From Candidatus Omnitrophota bacterium (GTDB lineage: Bacteria > Omnitrophota > Gorgyraeia > Aquiviventales > Aquiviventaceae): a DNA stretch of 42,242 nucleotides. The notes beneath the pieces were generated by a model, which saw nothing but the letters and a program-made list of their open reading frames with translations, was not told the DNA's origin and did not search any database. The stretch is from positions 1 to 42,242 of the forward strand of contig JACQWM010000004.1 in assembly GCA_016209275.1 (NCBI GenBank), in the 5' to 3' direction. A program made the position numbers and the translations under genes. Shown here one piece after another: positions 17,296 through 26,770 of this stretch; within the stretch, counting starts at the first letter, position 1; each line of letters begins with the position of its first letter.

Positions 17296-17934
17296 ATGAC
17301 CCAAAACACCTACCGCGACATGCATCTGCTTGATGAGCTGAGCCGATCGCCCGATTCCTCCCAGCGCGAAATCTCCAAACGGATCGGCGTCGCCCTCGGC
17401 ATGACGAACCTCATGCTGCGACGGTTGGTCAAGAAGGGCTATGTCAAGATCATCGGTACAAAGAGCAATCGGCTTCGGTACCTGATCACCCCGCAAGGCA
17501 TCCTCGAGAAGTCCCGCCTGACGTACGAATTCATCGAATACTCGCTCCAGTTGTACAGCCGCGTGCGCCATTCGCTGCGCGAGCAGCTAGCACTCGTCGC
17601 CCAAGAGGGGCAGCGCCGCATCCTGCTCTCCGGCACCGGAGAGCTGGCCGAGATCGCGTTTCTCACGATCCATGAAATGAAGCTCGAGCTCATCGGTGTG
17701 GTGGAGGAGCCGTTGCGTCGCGAGCGGTTTCTCGGCCAGCCGGTGCAGGGGATCGAAACCGTCATGACCGCGGCTTATGATTACATCATCGAGGCGTCCC
17801 GGCCCTGGGGCGATACGACCGGGGTGGAGCGGCTGCTGAAGCTGGGGGTGTCTCCTGCGCGCATCATTTCGCTGGCCCATCCGGTCATGACAACACCTCA
17901 GGCGGTTGAGGTCGCAGCGCACGAGGTCGCGTAA
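17296..17934 (+). CDS. Winged-helix (MarR-like) regulator with Rossmann-like sensor domain
   Basis: This 212-residue protein has an N-terminal winged helix (about residues 6-70): DELSRSPDSSQREISKRIGV and LMLRRLVKKGYVKI form the recognition and wing region, close to the MarR-type regulators found in exopolysaccharide clusters. A helical linker (80-105) leads to a C-terminal half with RRILLSGTGELAEIAFLTI and a run of alternating strands and helices like a CoA-binding or PglD-type Rossmann domain. It may sense a nucleotide or nucleotide sugar. It sits just after the paired palindromes and before the second block, so it probably controls that block and itself. The ligand is unknown. Confidence 0.8.
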   Translation: MTQNTYRDMHLLDELSRSPDSSQREISKRIGVALGMTNLMLRRLVKKGYVKIIGTKSNRLRYLITPQGILEKSRLTYEFIEYSLQLYSRVRHSLREQLALVAQEGQRRILLSGTGELAEIAFLTIHEMKLELIGVVEEPLRRERFLGQPVQGIETVMTAAYDYIIEASRPWGDTTGVERLLKLGVSPARIISLAHPVMTTPQAVEVAAHEVA

Positions 17935-17952
17935 GCCTCACCACCCAACACA

Positions 17953-17959
17953 GAGAGGA
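17953..17959 (+). promoter_or_regulatory. Ribosome binding site fixing the start at 17966
   Basis: GAGAGGA lies six bases before ATG 17966. It rules out an upstream in-frame start at 17906, which would overlap the regulator gene and add a Lys/Arg-rich tail not seen in DegT proteins. Confidence 0.75.
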
Positions 17960-17965
17960 CCACTG

Positions 17966-19111
<1,146 letters not shown>

Positions 19112-19117
19112 CGCGCG

Positions 19118-19822
19118 ATGCAGGTGGTGATTTTGGCCGGCGGGCTTGGCACGCGGCTTCGACCGCTGACGAACCGGCTCCCAAAAGTCCTGGTCCGCGT
19201 GCAGGGGAAACCATTCCTGCAGTATCAGCTGTCGTGGCTCGCGCGGCACGGGTTAAGGGATGTGGTGCTCTGCGTCGGCCACCGCGCAGCACAGATTCAA
19301 GCGTTTGCCAAGGATGGCCGGGCGTTTGGCATGCGCATCGCGTATGCACAAGAGGGGCGGCGGTTGCTCGGAACAGCCGGGGCGTTGAAGCATGCGGCCG
19401 CATTGCTCGATGAGCGGTTTTGCGTGCTGAATGGCGACTCCTACTTGCCGATCAACCCGATGGAGCCGATTACGTATTTTCTGCGGCGGGACCTCACGGC
19501 GCTGATGGTGGCGTTCAAGAATCGCGGGCGGTATGGCCGCAGCAATGCCAAGGTGCGAGGCGGTTTTGTGACCCTCTACACCAGGCAGGGCCGCGTGCCT
19601 GGGCTGGATACGATCGATTACGGCCTACGCATCTTTAGAAAATCGGTGTTGCGCCTCATCCCCTCCAAGACGTTTTGCGACATGGATACGCTCTATGAGC
19701 GGCTGATTGCGCGGGATGCGCTGGCGTCGTACATGGTGGCCGAGCCGTTTTACGAAGTCGGCGCCCCGCCGGGCTTGGCCCGGTTTGAGCGATACGTGGA
19801 ACGCACGGGATTGGCCCGATGA
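19118..19822 (+). CDS. hddC: Sugar-1-phosphate nucleotidyltransferase (HddC-like)
   Basis: This 234-residue protein has the nucleotidyltransferase signature [11 protein letters not shown] at residues 8-18, LPKVLVRVQGKPFLQYQL, and the metal-binding stretch VLNGDSYL. The short single-domain form and NRLPKVLV wording fit the guanylyltransferases that make GDP-D-glycero-alpha-D-manno-heptose (HddC). The gene is followed, with an ATGA overlap, by an HddA-type kinase and then GmhB, the order expected for this pathway. A role with another sugar-1-phosphate cannot be excluded from sequence alone. Confidence 0.82.
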   Translation: MQVVILAGGLGTRLRPLTNRLPKVLVRVQGKPFLQYQLSWLARHGLRDVVLCVGHRAAQIQAFAKDGRAFGMRIAYAQEGRRLLGTAGALKHAAALLDERFCVLNGDSYLPINPMEPITYFLRRDLTALMVAFKNRGRYGRSNAKVRGGFVTLYTRQGRVPGLDTIDYGLRIFRKSVLRLIPSKTFCDMDTLYERLIARDALASYMVAEPFYEVGAPPGLARFERYVERTGLAR

Positions 19823-20808
19823 TTATTTCTCGAACGCCGGTGCGCATCCCGTTGGGCGGGGGAGGCACCGACCTGCCGGCGTATTACGAGCAGTTTGAAT
19901 CGCTGATCTTGACGGCGGCGGTCAACCGGTTTGTGTTCATCGTCGTCAAGAAGCATTTCGAGGAGACGGTGCGGTTTACCGGCTACCATCGCAAAGAAGT
20001 GGTGAAGACGCGTGAGGAAATCCAGCATCCCGTGGTCCGGGAGGCGCTGGAGCTGCTGAAGATCGCCCCAGGCATTGAAATCGTCTCCATCTCCGATGTG
20101 CCGGCGAACACAGGGTTAGGCACCTCGAGCAGCTTCACGGTGGGGCTGCTCAACGCCCTGCACGCCTATAAAGGCGAGCACCCCACCCCAGAGACCCTGG
20201 CCCGTGAGGCGCTGACGATCGAGCGGATCATCCTGAAAGAGCCGGGCGGGCTGCAGGATCAATATGTGGCGGCCTATGGCGGGCTGCTCTCGCTTGGCAT
20301 TAGCACTAAAGGGAAAGTGGCGGTGCATGCCCTGAAGGTCGATCCGCATGTCGTCTCAGAGCTGGAAAACCGCCTGGTGTTTTTTTACACCAACTTCTCA
20401 CGCACGGCCAGCGAGATTCAAGCCGGGCACGCGCAAGCGATCTCCAGCGGGAACGGCCAGGCGCTGGAAAGTCTCCATGAGATCAAGCGGATCGGCCTGA
20501 AAACGAAAACGGCCTTTGAAGCCGGTGACCTTGACGGATTCGGCCGGCTGCTCCATGCGCATTGGGATTCCAAGAAGAAGCTCGGCGGCAACATCTCCAA
20601 CGGCAGCATTGATCGCTGGTATCAGATCGCCATGGAGGCCGGTGCCTTAGGCGGCAAGCTGATGGGTGCCGGCGGCGGCGGGTTTCTGATGCTCTACTGC
20701 CACCCTGAGGCCAAGCATCGCATTCGCGCCCTGCTGGCCAAGGAATCGCTGAAGGAAATCGCCTTTCGGTTCGAGGCCACCGGGTCGCGGATCATCTTGA
20801 ACATCTAG
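19819..20808 (+). CDS. hddA: GHMP kinase, D-glycero-D-manno-heptose 7-phosphate kinase (HddA-like)
   Basis: This 329-residue GHMP kinase should phosphorylate C1 of heptose-7-phosphate to the 1,7-bisphosphate. N-terminal RTPVRIPLGGGGTDLPAYY is characteristic of HddA. The ATP loop reads VPANTGLGTSSSFTVGLL, and the third GHMP motif is KLMGAGGGGFLM near residue 282. Length fits. The ATGA junction on the left and GmhB on the right make the alpha-heptose route likely. A paralogue at 33792 shares the opening RTPxRI and all three motifs, so the locus encodes two such kinases. Confidence 0.88.
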   Translation: MIISRTPVRIPLGGGGTDLPAYYEQFESLILTAAVNRFVFIVVKKHFEETVRFTGYHRKEVVKTREEIQHPVVREALELLKIAPGIEIVSISDVPANTGLGTSSSFTVGLLNALHAYKGEHPTPETLAREALTIERIILKEPGGLQDQYVAAYGGLLSLGISTKGKVAVHALKVDPHVVSELENRLVFFYTNFSRTASEIQAGHAQAISSGNGQALESLHEIKRIGLKTKTAFEAGDLDGFGRLLHAHWDSKKKLGGNISNGSIDRWYQIAMEAGALGGKLMGAGGGGFLMLYCHPEAKHRIRALLAKESLKEIAFRFEATGSRIILNI

Positions 20809-20821
20809 AGCACCTTGCATC

Positions 20822-21421
20822 ATGAGCAAAACCGTCTTCTTGGATCGCGATGGCGTCGTGAATCATCTCATCTACGTCCCCGAGCATGGGCGCGTCGAAA
20901 CGCCGCTGAGGCCGCAGCAATTTCGCCTGATGGCCGGCGTGGCCAAAGGGATTAAAACCCTTCAGGCGGCCGGGTTTCAGGTGGTCCTCGTGTCCAATCA
21001 GCCAGGGATCGCCAAAGGCCAGTTAACGCTGCGGATGTTCGCGCGCATCCGAGCCAAGGCGCAGCGGCTGCTGGCGCGCGAAGGGGTGCGCCTCGACGGA
21101 GAGTACTATTGCCTTCACCACCCTCAGGCTGCGCGAAAGCCATACCGCAAACGCTGCGCGTGCCGCAAACCGCAGCCGGGACTGATTCTGCAGGCCGCCA
21201 GGGAGCGAGCCTCCGAGGTGAGGTCGTCATTTATGGTCGGCGATGGCTTGGTGGATGTTGAAGCCGGGCAGCGGGCAGGCTGCCATACCATCCTGGTGGG
21301 CCACACCAGCTCGTTGTTAACACGGGTGATGAAGCGCAAGCAGCTCTTTCCCACGTATCTGGCGGAGAATTTTGACGAAGCCGTCGACTACATTCTCGAT
21401 CCAACAAGGCCGTCCTCATGA
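20822..21421 (+). CDS. gmhB: D-glycero-D-manno-heptose 1,7-bisphosphate 7-phosphatase (GmhB)
   Basis: This 199-residue HAD phosphatase should release the 7-phosphate of heptose bisphosphate. Nucleophile D8 and acid/base D10 are in FLDRDGVVN; the second HAD motif is VLVSNQPGIAKG. The structural zinc site of GmhB is present: CLHH with Cys and His, then CACRKP with two Cys. The final acidic motif is MVGDGLVDVEAG, where GmhB usually has GD followed by D. Length fits the family. Together with 19118, 19819 and 26771 it completes a route from sedoheptulose-7-phosphate to a GDP-heptose. Confidence 0.92.
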   Translation: MSKTVFLDRDGVVNHLIYVPEHGRVETPLRPQQFRLMAGVAKGIKTLQAAGFQVVLVSNQPGIAKGQLTLRMFARIRAKAQRLLAREGVRLDGEYYCLHHPQAARKPYRKRCACRKPQPGLILQAARERASEVRSSFMVGDGLVDVEAGQRAGCHTILVGHTSSLLTRVMKRKQLFPTYLAENFDEAVDYILDPTRPSS

Positions 21422-22398
21422 GCGAGATCAAATCACTGGGCCCGTTTTTCGTCACCGGGGGCGCTGGGTTCATCGGCAGCGTGCTGGTGGATCGCTTGGT
21501 GGACGCCGGCTGCGAGGTCACGGTGTACGACAATCTCTGCCGAGGGATCAACTGGGTTGAGCCGCACGCGCGCAGCGGACGGATCACGTTCGTTGAGGCG
21601 GATTTGCTCGATCGCGATCGCGTCGCTCAGGCGATGGCCGGGACCAAATTCGTCTGGCACCTGGGGGGCAACACCGACATTCCTGCCGGGTTAAAGAATA
21701 CGGAGCTGGACATCAAGCACGCCGTCGTGGCGACGTACCATGTGCTGGAGGCGATGCGCCGGCACGGTATTGGGCCGATCGTGTTTACCTCTAGCGGCGC
21801 GGTCTACGGCCGGGCCACGGTCAGCCCCAGCCCGGAGACGTACGGGCCGTTGATGCCGCTGTCGCTCTATGGCGCAGGCAAGCTGGCCTGCGAAGGCATG
21901 ATCAGCGCCTACTGCGAAATGTTTCATCTTCGCGCGAGGATTGTGCGGCTGGGCAATGCGATCGGCGCTCGGATGGGGCATAGCTGCATCTGCGATTTCG
22001 TGAAGAAGCTGTCCAAGAACCCGCGCGAGATGGAAATCCTCGGCGATGGCAGCGGGGCCAAAAATTATTTTCTCGTGGATGAGTGCGTTGACGGAATGCT
22101 GCATCTGGTGACGCGCGTATTTTCGCCGCAGGATCCGGCATGCGACATCATCAATGTCGGGACGAGCTCATCCGCCTCGGTGATGACGATTGTGCGCATC
22201 CTGCTGGAAGAAATGGGATTGAAGGACGTGCGTTTTCGGTACACCGGAGGGGCGGAAGGCTGGCCCGGAGACCAGGCGACGGTCTACCTGGATGTGCGCA
22301 AGGTGAACGCGCTTGGCTGGTCGGCGAAGCTGACCTCGGAAGATGCGATCCGCGTGGCGATCCAGCAATATTTGAACGTGTTGGCCGGTGTGCATTGA
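21418..22398 (+). CDS. NAD-dependent epimerase/dehydratase (GalE-like SDR)
   Basis: This 326-residue extended SDR has [15 protein letters not shown], the NLCRG loop after the second strand, a HLGGNTDIPAG segment, FTSSGAVYG, and the catalytic pair in SLYGAGKLACE. It resembles UDP-glucose 4-epimerase relatives found in heptose and O-antigen clusters, but the substrate-binding part differs enough that I cannot name the sugar. The ATGA junction with gmhB suggests it works on the heptose product. Its end overlaps the next start as TGATG. Confidence 0.78.
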   Translation: MSEIKSLGPFFVTGGAGFIGSVLVDRLVDAGCEVTVYDNLCRGINWVEPHARSGRITFVEADLLDRDRVAQAMAGTKFVWHLGGNTDIPAGLKNTELDIKHAVVATYHVLEAMRRHGIGPIVFTSSGAVYGRATVSPSPETYGPLMPLSLYGAGKLACEGMISAYCEMFHLRARIVRLGNAIGARMGHSCICDFVKKLSKNPREMEILGDGSGAKNYFLVDECVDGMLHLVTRVFSPQDPACDIINVGTSSSASVMTIVRILLEEMGLKDVRFRYTGGAEGWPGDQATVYLDVRKVNALGWSAKLTSEDAIRVAIQQYLNVLAGVH

Positions 22399-23810
22399 TG
22401 CCACGACGAGCGACGCAGGTGTGCACGATTGGGTTGTGGCATTTGGGCGTGGTCACCTCGGCCTGTCTTGCGAAGCTTGGCTACCGCGTCATTGGCGTCG
22501 ATGCCGATCGCGAGCGCATCGAGCGACTCATGCGCGGTGAGCCGCCGCTGTTTGAGCCGGGACTCGCCGAGTTGATCCAGCAGCATCTCGCGGATGGCCG
22601 GCTGACCTTTACGTCGAATCTTGAGGAGGCGGTGCGGCGCGCCGAAACGGTGATCATTGCCTTCGATACCCCGGTGGATGCCAACGATGAGATCGATGTC
22701 AGCCCGGTGCGTGAGACCATCCGCGCGATCGCGCCGTGGCTGCAACCGCGCGCCATGGTCCTCATGGAAAGCCAGATGCCGGTCGGCACCTGCCAGCGGT
22801 TGAGCCACATCCTCCAACAGGCCCAACCGACGCAGCCTCCCCGCCTGGCGTATGTGCCGGAGAATTTGCGGCTGGGGAACGCCCTCGCGCGGTTCTTGAA
22901 TCCGACGATGCTGATCATCGGGGCACAGGATGAGAGCGCGAAGGAGGCGGTCGATGCGTTCTTCAGCGACGTGCCCTCGCCGCGGATCTTCATGGACCTG
23001 GCCACGGCCGAAATGACCAAGCACGCGCTCAACGCGTTTTTCGCCACCTGTGTCAGTTTCGCGAACGAATTAGGGCAGCTCTGCGATGCGGTCGGCGCGG
23101 ATGGTCTGAAAGTCGCCGACGCGCTGCGAGCCGATGAGCGCATCGGCCGGCATGCGCTGGTCGTGCCAGGAGCACCCTTTGGCGGCGGGACCTTAGCGCG
23201 CGATCTGCGAGTGCTTCAACATGTCGGACGCGCCCACGAGAGCGCGACCCCCTTGCTCGATGCGATCTTCGAGGTCAATGAACGACAGAAGCGCTTAGTC
23301 CTGACTCGACTCACACACCGTTTTGGGACGCTGAGCGGCTTGAAGGTCGGCCTGCTGGGCTTGACGTACAAAGCCGGGACGAGCACCTTGCGGCGGTCTC
23401 CGGCCTTGGAGCTTATCGGCCATCTCGTGGCTGCCGGGGCCCAGGTCAGCGCCTATGACCCAAAGGCGGATATGTCGGAACTGCGCTCCGCCATGACCTT
23501 CCGGTTATGCCACAGCGCCTACGAAGCGGCTGAAGGGATGGATGCGTTGGTCATCAGCACCGAGTGGCCGGAGTTTCGCGAGCTAGACTTTCGCGCGCTG
23601 CGAAATACGCTGCGAACTCCGTTGATTCTGGATACGAAAAACTTCCTGGATCCGGCGATGGTCATGAAGGCTGGCTGCCAGTACATCGGCATCGGCCGGG
23701 GGACGGTCCCACGCCCTGCCGCTGGCCCGAAGGGTCCTGCGCTTCGCGCAGCGCTGCCTTCGGCAGCTGCGGCAGGGCGTGGGACAGGCGCTGAGGAGCA
23801 ACGATCATGA
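22398..23810 (+). CDS. UDP-glucose dehydrogenase paralogue lacking the catalytic Cys
   Basis: This 470-residue protein has the three-domain layout of nucleotide-sugar dehydrogenases: GLWHLGVVTSACLAKLGYRV at the N-terminus, PENLRLGNAL where FNPEFLREG is usual, the EMTKHALNAFFATCVSFANE helix with Lys and Asn, and GLTYKAGTSTLRRSPA in the UDP-binding domain. In the active site GGGTLARD replaces GGFCFPKD, so T265 stands in place of the nucleophilic Cys. A full oxidation to a uronate should fail; a single oxidation, another redox step or a regulatory role is possible. The last 35 or so residues, rich in Ala, Pro and Gly, are coded mainly by the palindromic element at 23706-23785. The TGATG overlap fixes the start. 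Confidence 0.82.
   Translation: MPRRATQVCTIGLWHLGVVTSACLAKLGYRVIGVDADRERIERLMRGEPPLFEPGLAELIQQHLADGRLTFTSNLEEAVRRAETVIIAFDTPVDANDEIDVSPVRETIRAIAPWLQPRAMVLMESQMPVGTCQRLSHILQQAQPTQPPRLAYVPENLRLGNALARFLNPTMLIIGAQDESAKEAVDAFFSDVPSPRIFMDLATAEMTKHALNAFFATCVSFANELGQLCDAVGADGLKVADALRADERIGRHALVVPGAPFGGGTLARDLRVLQHVGRAHESATPLLDAIFEVNERQKRLVLTRLTHRFGTLSGLKVGLLGLTYKAGTSTLRRSPALELIGHLVAAGAQVSAYDPKADMSELRSAMTFRLCHSAYEAAEGMDALVISTEWPEFRELDFRALRNTLRTPLILDTKNFLDPAMVMKAGCQYIGIGRGTVPRPAAGPKGPALRAALPSAAAAGRGTGAEEQRS
23706..23785. repeat. Cloverleaf-like palindromic element at a gene's 3' end
   Basis: Perfect 17-bp terminal inverted repeats, GTCCCACGCCCTGCCGC (23706-23722) and its complement (23769-23785), enclose three small hairpins: a GGCCC/GGGTC stem with GAA loop (23724-23736), CTGCGC/GCGCAG with TTC loop (23737-23751) and GCTGCC/GGCAGC with TTC loop (23753-23767). 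The whole 80 bases fold as a four-armed shape. It stays open in the reading frame and codes the low-complexity tail of the dehydrogenase paralogue, starting right after GIGRG, where the first dehydrogenase (5158) would end. This looks like insertion of a small mobile palindromic element. Confidence 0.85.
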
Positions 23811-24853
23811 GAGTTGGCATCGTCGGGGCAGGGCTTCAGGCGAAGCGGCGAGCTCCTATTCTGAAGGCGTTTCCGAACACGGAGATTGTCGTCATTTCGT
23901 CGGAGCATCTGGCGTCCGCTGAAGCGCTGGCCCGTCCGCTTGGATGCGAGGCGGCGGTGGGCTGGGATTGGGTGGCTCAGCGGGATGATCTTGACGCGAT
24001 TCTGGTGTGCACGCCGCCCCATTTGCATCATGCGATTACGCTGGCCGCCGTCACGAGCGGCAAGCACGTGTTGTGCGAAAAACCGTTGGCGCGCACGCTG
24101 GAGGAGGCGACCGAGATGGTCGCCGCCGCATGGGCGGCCAAACGGGTGTTGAAATGCGGATTTAACCACCGGCATCATCCCGGGGTGATCCGAGCGAAAC
24201 ACTGGGTCGATCAGGGCAACACCGGGCCTCTTATTTTCGTGCGGTGCCGCTATGGCATTTGCGGCCGCCCCGGCTATGAGCAGGAATGGCGAGCGGATCC
24301 GGCAATCGTCGGCGGCGGGCAGTTGATGGAGCAGGGGATTCATGCGATTGATTTGGCGCGGATGTTCCTGGGCGATTTCCAGAAAGTGACCGGCTTCGTC
24401 GGCACATCGTACTGGCAGACCGGGCCGCTTGAGGATAACGGATTCGTGCTGTTGCAGACGGCGGCAGGCCAGATGGCCTCCATCCATGCCAGCCTCACCC
24501 AATGGAAGAATATCTTTTCCTTGGAAGTCTTCGGCCGAGATGGGTATGCCGTCATCGAAGGGTTGGGCGGCAGCTACGGCAACGAGCGAGTGATGCTGGG
24601 CCGTCGCGCCTTCGATGCGCCGTTTGCTGAAGAGGTGGTCGAGTTTCGCGGCCAAGATTCGTCATGGAAAGACGAATGGCGGGAATTCGCCTCGGCCATC
24701 GCCGAGGGACGCGAGCCGCTCGGCAGCGGAGCAGACGGGGTCGAGGGCATTCGCCTCGTCCTCGCGGCGTATGAGGCGGCACAGCGCGGTGTCACGGTAA
24801 GTCTTGAACCTGGGCGCGGGGCATGGGAAGAGCATCCAGCCAAACGTGCTTGA
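23807..24853 (+). CDS. Gfo/Idh/MocA family oxidoreductase
   Basis: This 348-residue NAD(P)-dependent sugar oxidoreductase has the Rossmann start VGIVGAGLQAKRR, the catalytic lysine K92 in CEKPLA, and GGGQLMEQGIHAIDL with H179 and D182 as likely active-site residues; the first acidic residue of that motif is Glu rather than Asp. Length is typical. It could be a WbpB-like enzyme oxidising C3 of a UDP-HexNAc uronate ahead of the DegT transaminase at 11919, which would also explain lhgO, or a reductase for a keto sugar in the heptose branch. The start overlaps the previous stop (ATGA) with GAGGAG at 23793-23798. Confidence 0.85.
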   Translation: MRVGIVGAGLQAKRRAPILKAFPNTEIVVISSEHLASAEALARPLGCEAAVGWDWVAQRDDLDAILVCTPPHLHHAITLAAVTSGKHVLCEKPLARTLEEATEMVAAAWAAKRVLKCGFNHRHHPGVIRAKHWVDQGNTGPLIFVRCRYGICGRPGYEQEWRADPAIVGGGQLMEQGIHAIDLARMFLGDFQKVTGFVGTSYWQTGPLEDNGFVLLQTAAGQMASIHASLTQWKNIFSLEVFGRDGYAVIEGLGGSYGNERVMLGRRAFDAPFAEEVVEFRGQDSSWKDEWREFASAIAEGREPLGSGADGVEGIRLVLAAYEAAQRGVTVSLEPGRGAWEEHPAKRA

Positions 24854-25794
24854 TCACCGGCTGCGGCGGGTTCATCGGCTCGCACTTGGCCGAGCTGATG
24901 CTCGCGCGCGGCTGGCAGGTCTGGGGGACGGTCCACCGGCAGGCCGAGAATCTTCGTCATTTCGCACAGCAGATCCGCACCGTGGAGATTGAGTTGTCGG
25001 ATCGCGCCGCCCTCCACCGGGTGGTGGCTGAGGCACGACCCGACGCGGTGTTCCATTTGGCCAGCCAGGGCTATATCGGTCCCTCGTGGGAGGATCCTGT
25101 CGGGACATTCACGGCGAACGTGCTCGGCACGCTGTACCTCTTCGAGGCGATGCACGCCTCGGCGAGCGAGGCTGTCGCCGTGTTGGTCAGCTCGAGTGCC
25201 GCCTATGGGGGCGCGTCAGGAGCCGGGATGATCCCTGAAACACAGCCCTTTGGCCCAGGCAGCCCGTACGCCGTGAGCAAGATCGCTCAGGAAATGCTGG
25301 GAGACATGTATTGGCGAAGCCGGAATCTCAAGGTTATCCGCGCGCGCCCATTTGCGCTGATCGGCCCGCGAAAGACCAGAGATGCCGTGTCAGATTTCGC
25401 CCGGGGGATCGTGCGCATCGAGCAGCATGAGGCCGAGGCCTTGCCGGTGGGAGATCTGGCGATGATCCGGGATTTTGTGGATGTGCGCGATGGAGCCAAT
25501 GCCTTGCGGCTCCTGGCTGAACGCGGCGCGCCCGGCGAGGCCTACAACGTGTGCGCCGGGATCGGCACGTCGCTGCAGGAAATACTCACCGAGCTGATCG
25601 CGCTGTCAGGACGGCCGGTTCGCGTCGTGGTCGATGCCGGCCGGATCCGCCAGGCGGATGATGCCGCGCTCATCGGCGATCCGAGCAAATTACAGCGCCT
25701 CGGCTGGCAGCCGCAGATTCCGCTGCGCCAAACGCTCGCCGAGACGTTGGCGTTCTGGCGGACCCATGCCGCCGCCGACCGAGTGCTGGTATGA
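24823..25794 (+). CDS. rmd: GDP-6-deoxy-D-mannose reductase-like SDR (Rmd/GMD family)
   Basis: This 323-residue SDR resembles GDP-4-keto-6-deoxymannose reductase (Rmd) and its relatives. It shows TGCGGFIGSHLAELM, LASQGYIGPSWEDP, SSSAAYG, YAVSK, RPFALIGPRKTRDAVSDFA and IRDFVDVRDGANA, the last two being close to the Rmd pattern. It starts 31 bases inside the previous gene. In this block it may reduce a GDP-4-keto-6-deoxy sugar, hexose or heptose (compare DmhB in Yersinia heptose synthesis). No classical GDP-mannose 4,6-dehydratase with a long form is seen, so one of the SDRs must play that part or it lies outside the window. Confidence 0.8.
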   Translation: MGRASSQTCLITGCGGFIGSHLAELMLARGWQVWGTVHRQAENLRHFAQQIRTVEIELSDRAALHRVVAEARPDAVFHLASQGYIGPSWEDPVGTFTANVLGTLYLFEAMHASASEAVAVLVSSSAAYGGASGAGMIPETQPFGPGSPYAVSKIAQEMLGDMYWRSRNLKVIRARPFALIGPRKTRDAVSDFARGIVRIEQHEAEALPVGDLAMIRDFVDVRDGANALRLLAERGAPGEAYNVCAGIGTSLQEILTELIALSGRPVRVVVDAGRIRQADDAALIGDPSKLQRLGWQPQIPLRQTLAETLAFWRTHAAADRVLV

Positions 25795-25804
25795 GGGGCG
25801 AGCC

Positions 25805-26752
25805 ATGACCGACTCCTGGTGGGCGCAGCGGCCGGTGTTAGTGACCGGCGGAGCCGGGTTCATTGGTTCCCATCTGACGGACGCGCTGATCGCGAAGGGG
25901 GCGAAGGTTTCGGTGCTGGATTGCGCGGATTCGCCGGATCGGCTGCAGCCGGTGATGGACCGCATCACCTACCTGCACGCCGATGCCGTGGCGTGGGATC
26001 TTCCGGCGGCAGGGACGGAGCGCTTCGATGTCATCTACCACCTGGCGGCGTTTTCCATGCTGACGGCCGCGGAGCGCAGCCCGGAGCTGACCTATCGCCA
26101 AAACGTCATGGGGATCGCCAACATGCTGCGGATCGCGCGGCGGTGCGCGGTGACCAAATTTATTTTTACCTCAGCCGGCGGGCTCTATACCAATGTGCCG
26201 AAATATCTGCCCATCGATGAGCAGCACCCGATCGATCCGGCCCAGGGCGTGTATGTCATGACGAAGCGAATCGGGGAGTTGTTGTGCGAGGAATTCCATC
26301 GGCAGTACGGCGTGCCATCGGTGGTCTTCCGGCTGTTTAACACGTATGGCCCGCGGCAATCGGCAGACTTCTTGATTCCTGCGCTGATCAAGGAAGCGTG
26401 CGAGCGCGGGACGATCACCGTCAGAAGCGAGCAGGTCAGGCGGGATTTTACATTTGTGCAGGACATGGTTGAGGCGCTGCTGAAGGGAGCGGAATCCGAT
26501 TTTATCGGCGGGCCGGTGAATTTGGGCACCGGCACGGCGCATGGTTTAGGAGACGTGGCGGAGCATATCGCACGGCTGCTCGGGGCGAAGGTGCAGTGCC
26601 TGCATCAGCCGGCATTCGGGCCGAGCAATCAGGTGTGCAATAACGCGCGAGCGCGCCAGGTGCTGAACTGGCAGCCCGCCGTTTCCCTGGAGCAGGGCTT
26701 GGCGATGACCGTCAATGCGCTCAAGGAACAGTTCGCTGTATCACCGACCTAA
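25805..26752 (+). CDS. NAD-dependent epimerase/dehydratase, substrate unknown
   Basis: This 315-residue SDR has [40 protein letters not shown] in place of the more common SSxxVYG, and the Tyr/Lys pair in YVMTKRIGE. RLFNTYGPRQSADFLIPALI and RRDFTFVQDMVEALL are like 4,6-dehydratases. It might be the 4,6-dehydratase that acts before the Rmd-like or DegT enzymes, but the catalytic Asp-Glu pair of dehydratases is not clear: the STDEVYG motif is absent. The ATG at 25805 is chosen since upstream codons overlap the preceding gene. Ten bases separate them. Confidence 0.75.
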   Translation: MTDSWWAQRPVLVTGGAGFIGSHLTDALIAKGAKVSVLDCADSPDRLQPVMDRITYLHADAVAWDLPAAGTERFDVIYHLAAFSMLTAAERSPELTYRQNVMGIANMLRIARRCAVTKFIFTSAGGLYTNVPKYLPIDEQHPIDPAQGVYVMTKRIGELLCEEFHRQYGVPSVVFRLFNTYGPRQSADFLIPALIKEACERGTITVRSEQVRRDFTFVQDMVEALLKGAESDFIGGPVNLGTGTAHGLGDVAEHIARLLGAKVQCLHQPAFGPSNQVCNNARARQVLNWQPAVSLEQGLAMTVNALKEQFAVSPT

Positions 26753-26770
26753 GAGGAGGCGCGCGGGGGG

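Noticed and set aside
23519-24655. Reverse-strand open frame of 378 codons
   Set aside because: Antisense to the Gfo/Idh/MocA gene and the palindromic element; no family motif, biased composition.
25805-26752. GDP-mannose 4,6-dehydratase
   Set aside because: The catalytic Thr/Asp/Glu pattern of 4,6-dehydratases is not visible (FTSAGGLY instead of STDEVYG-like), so only a general SDR call is made.
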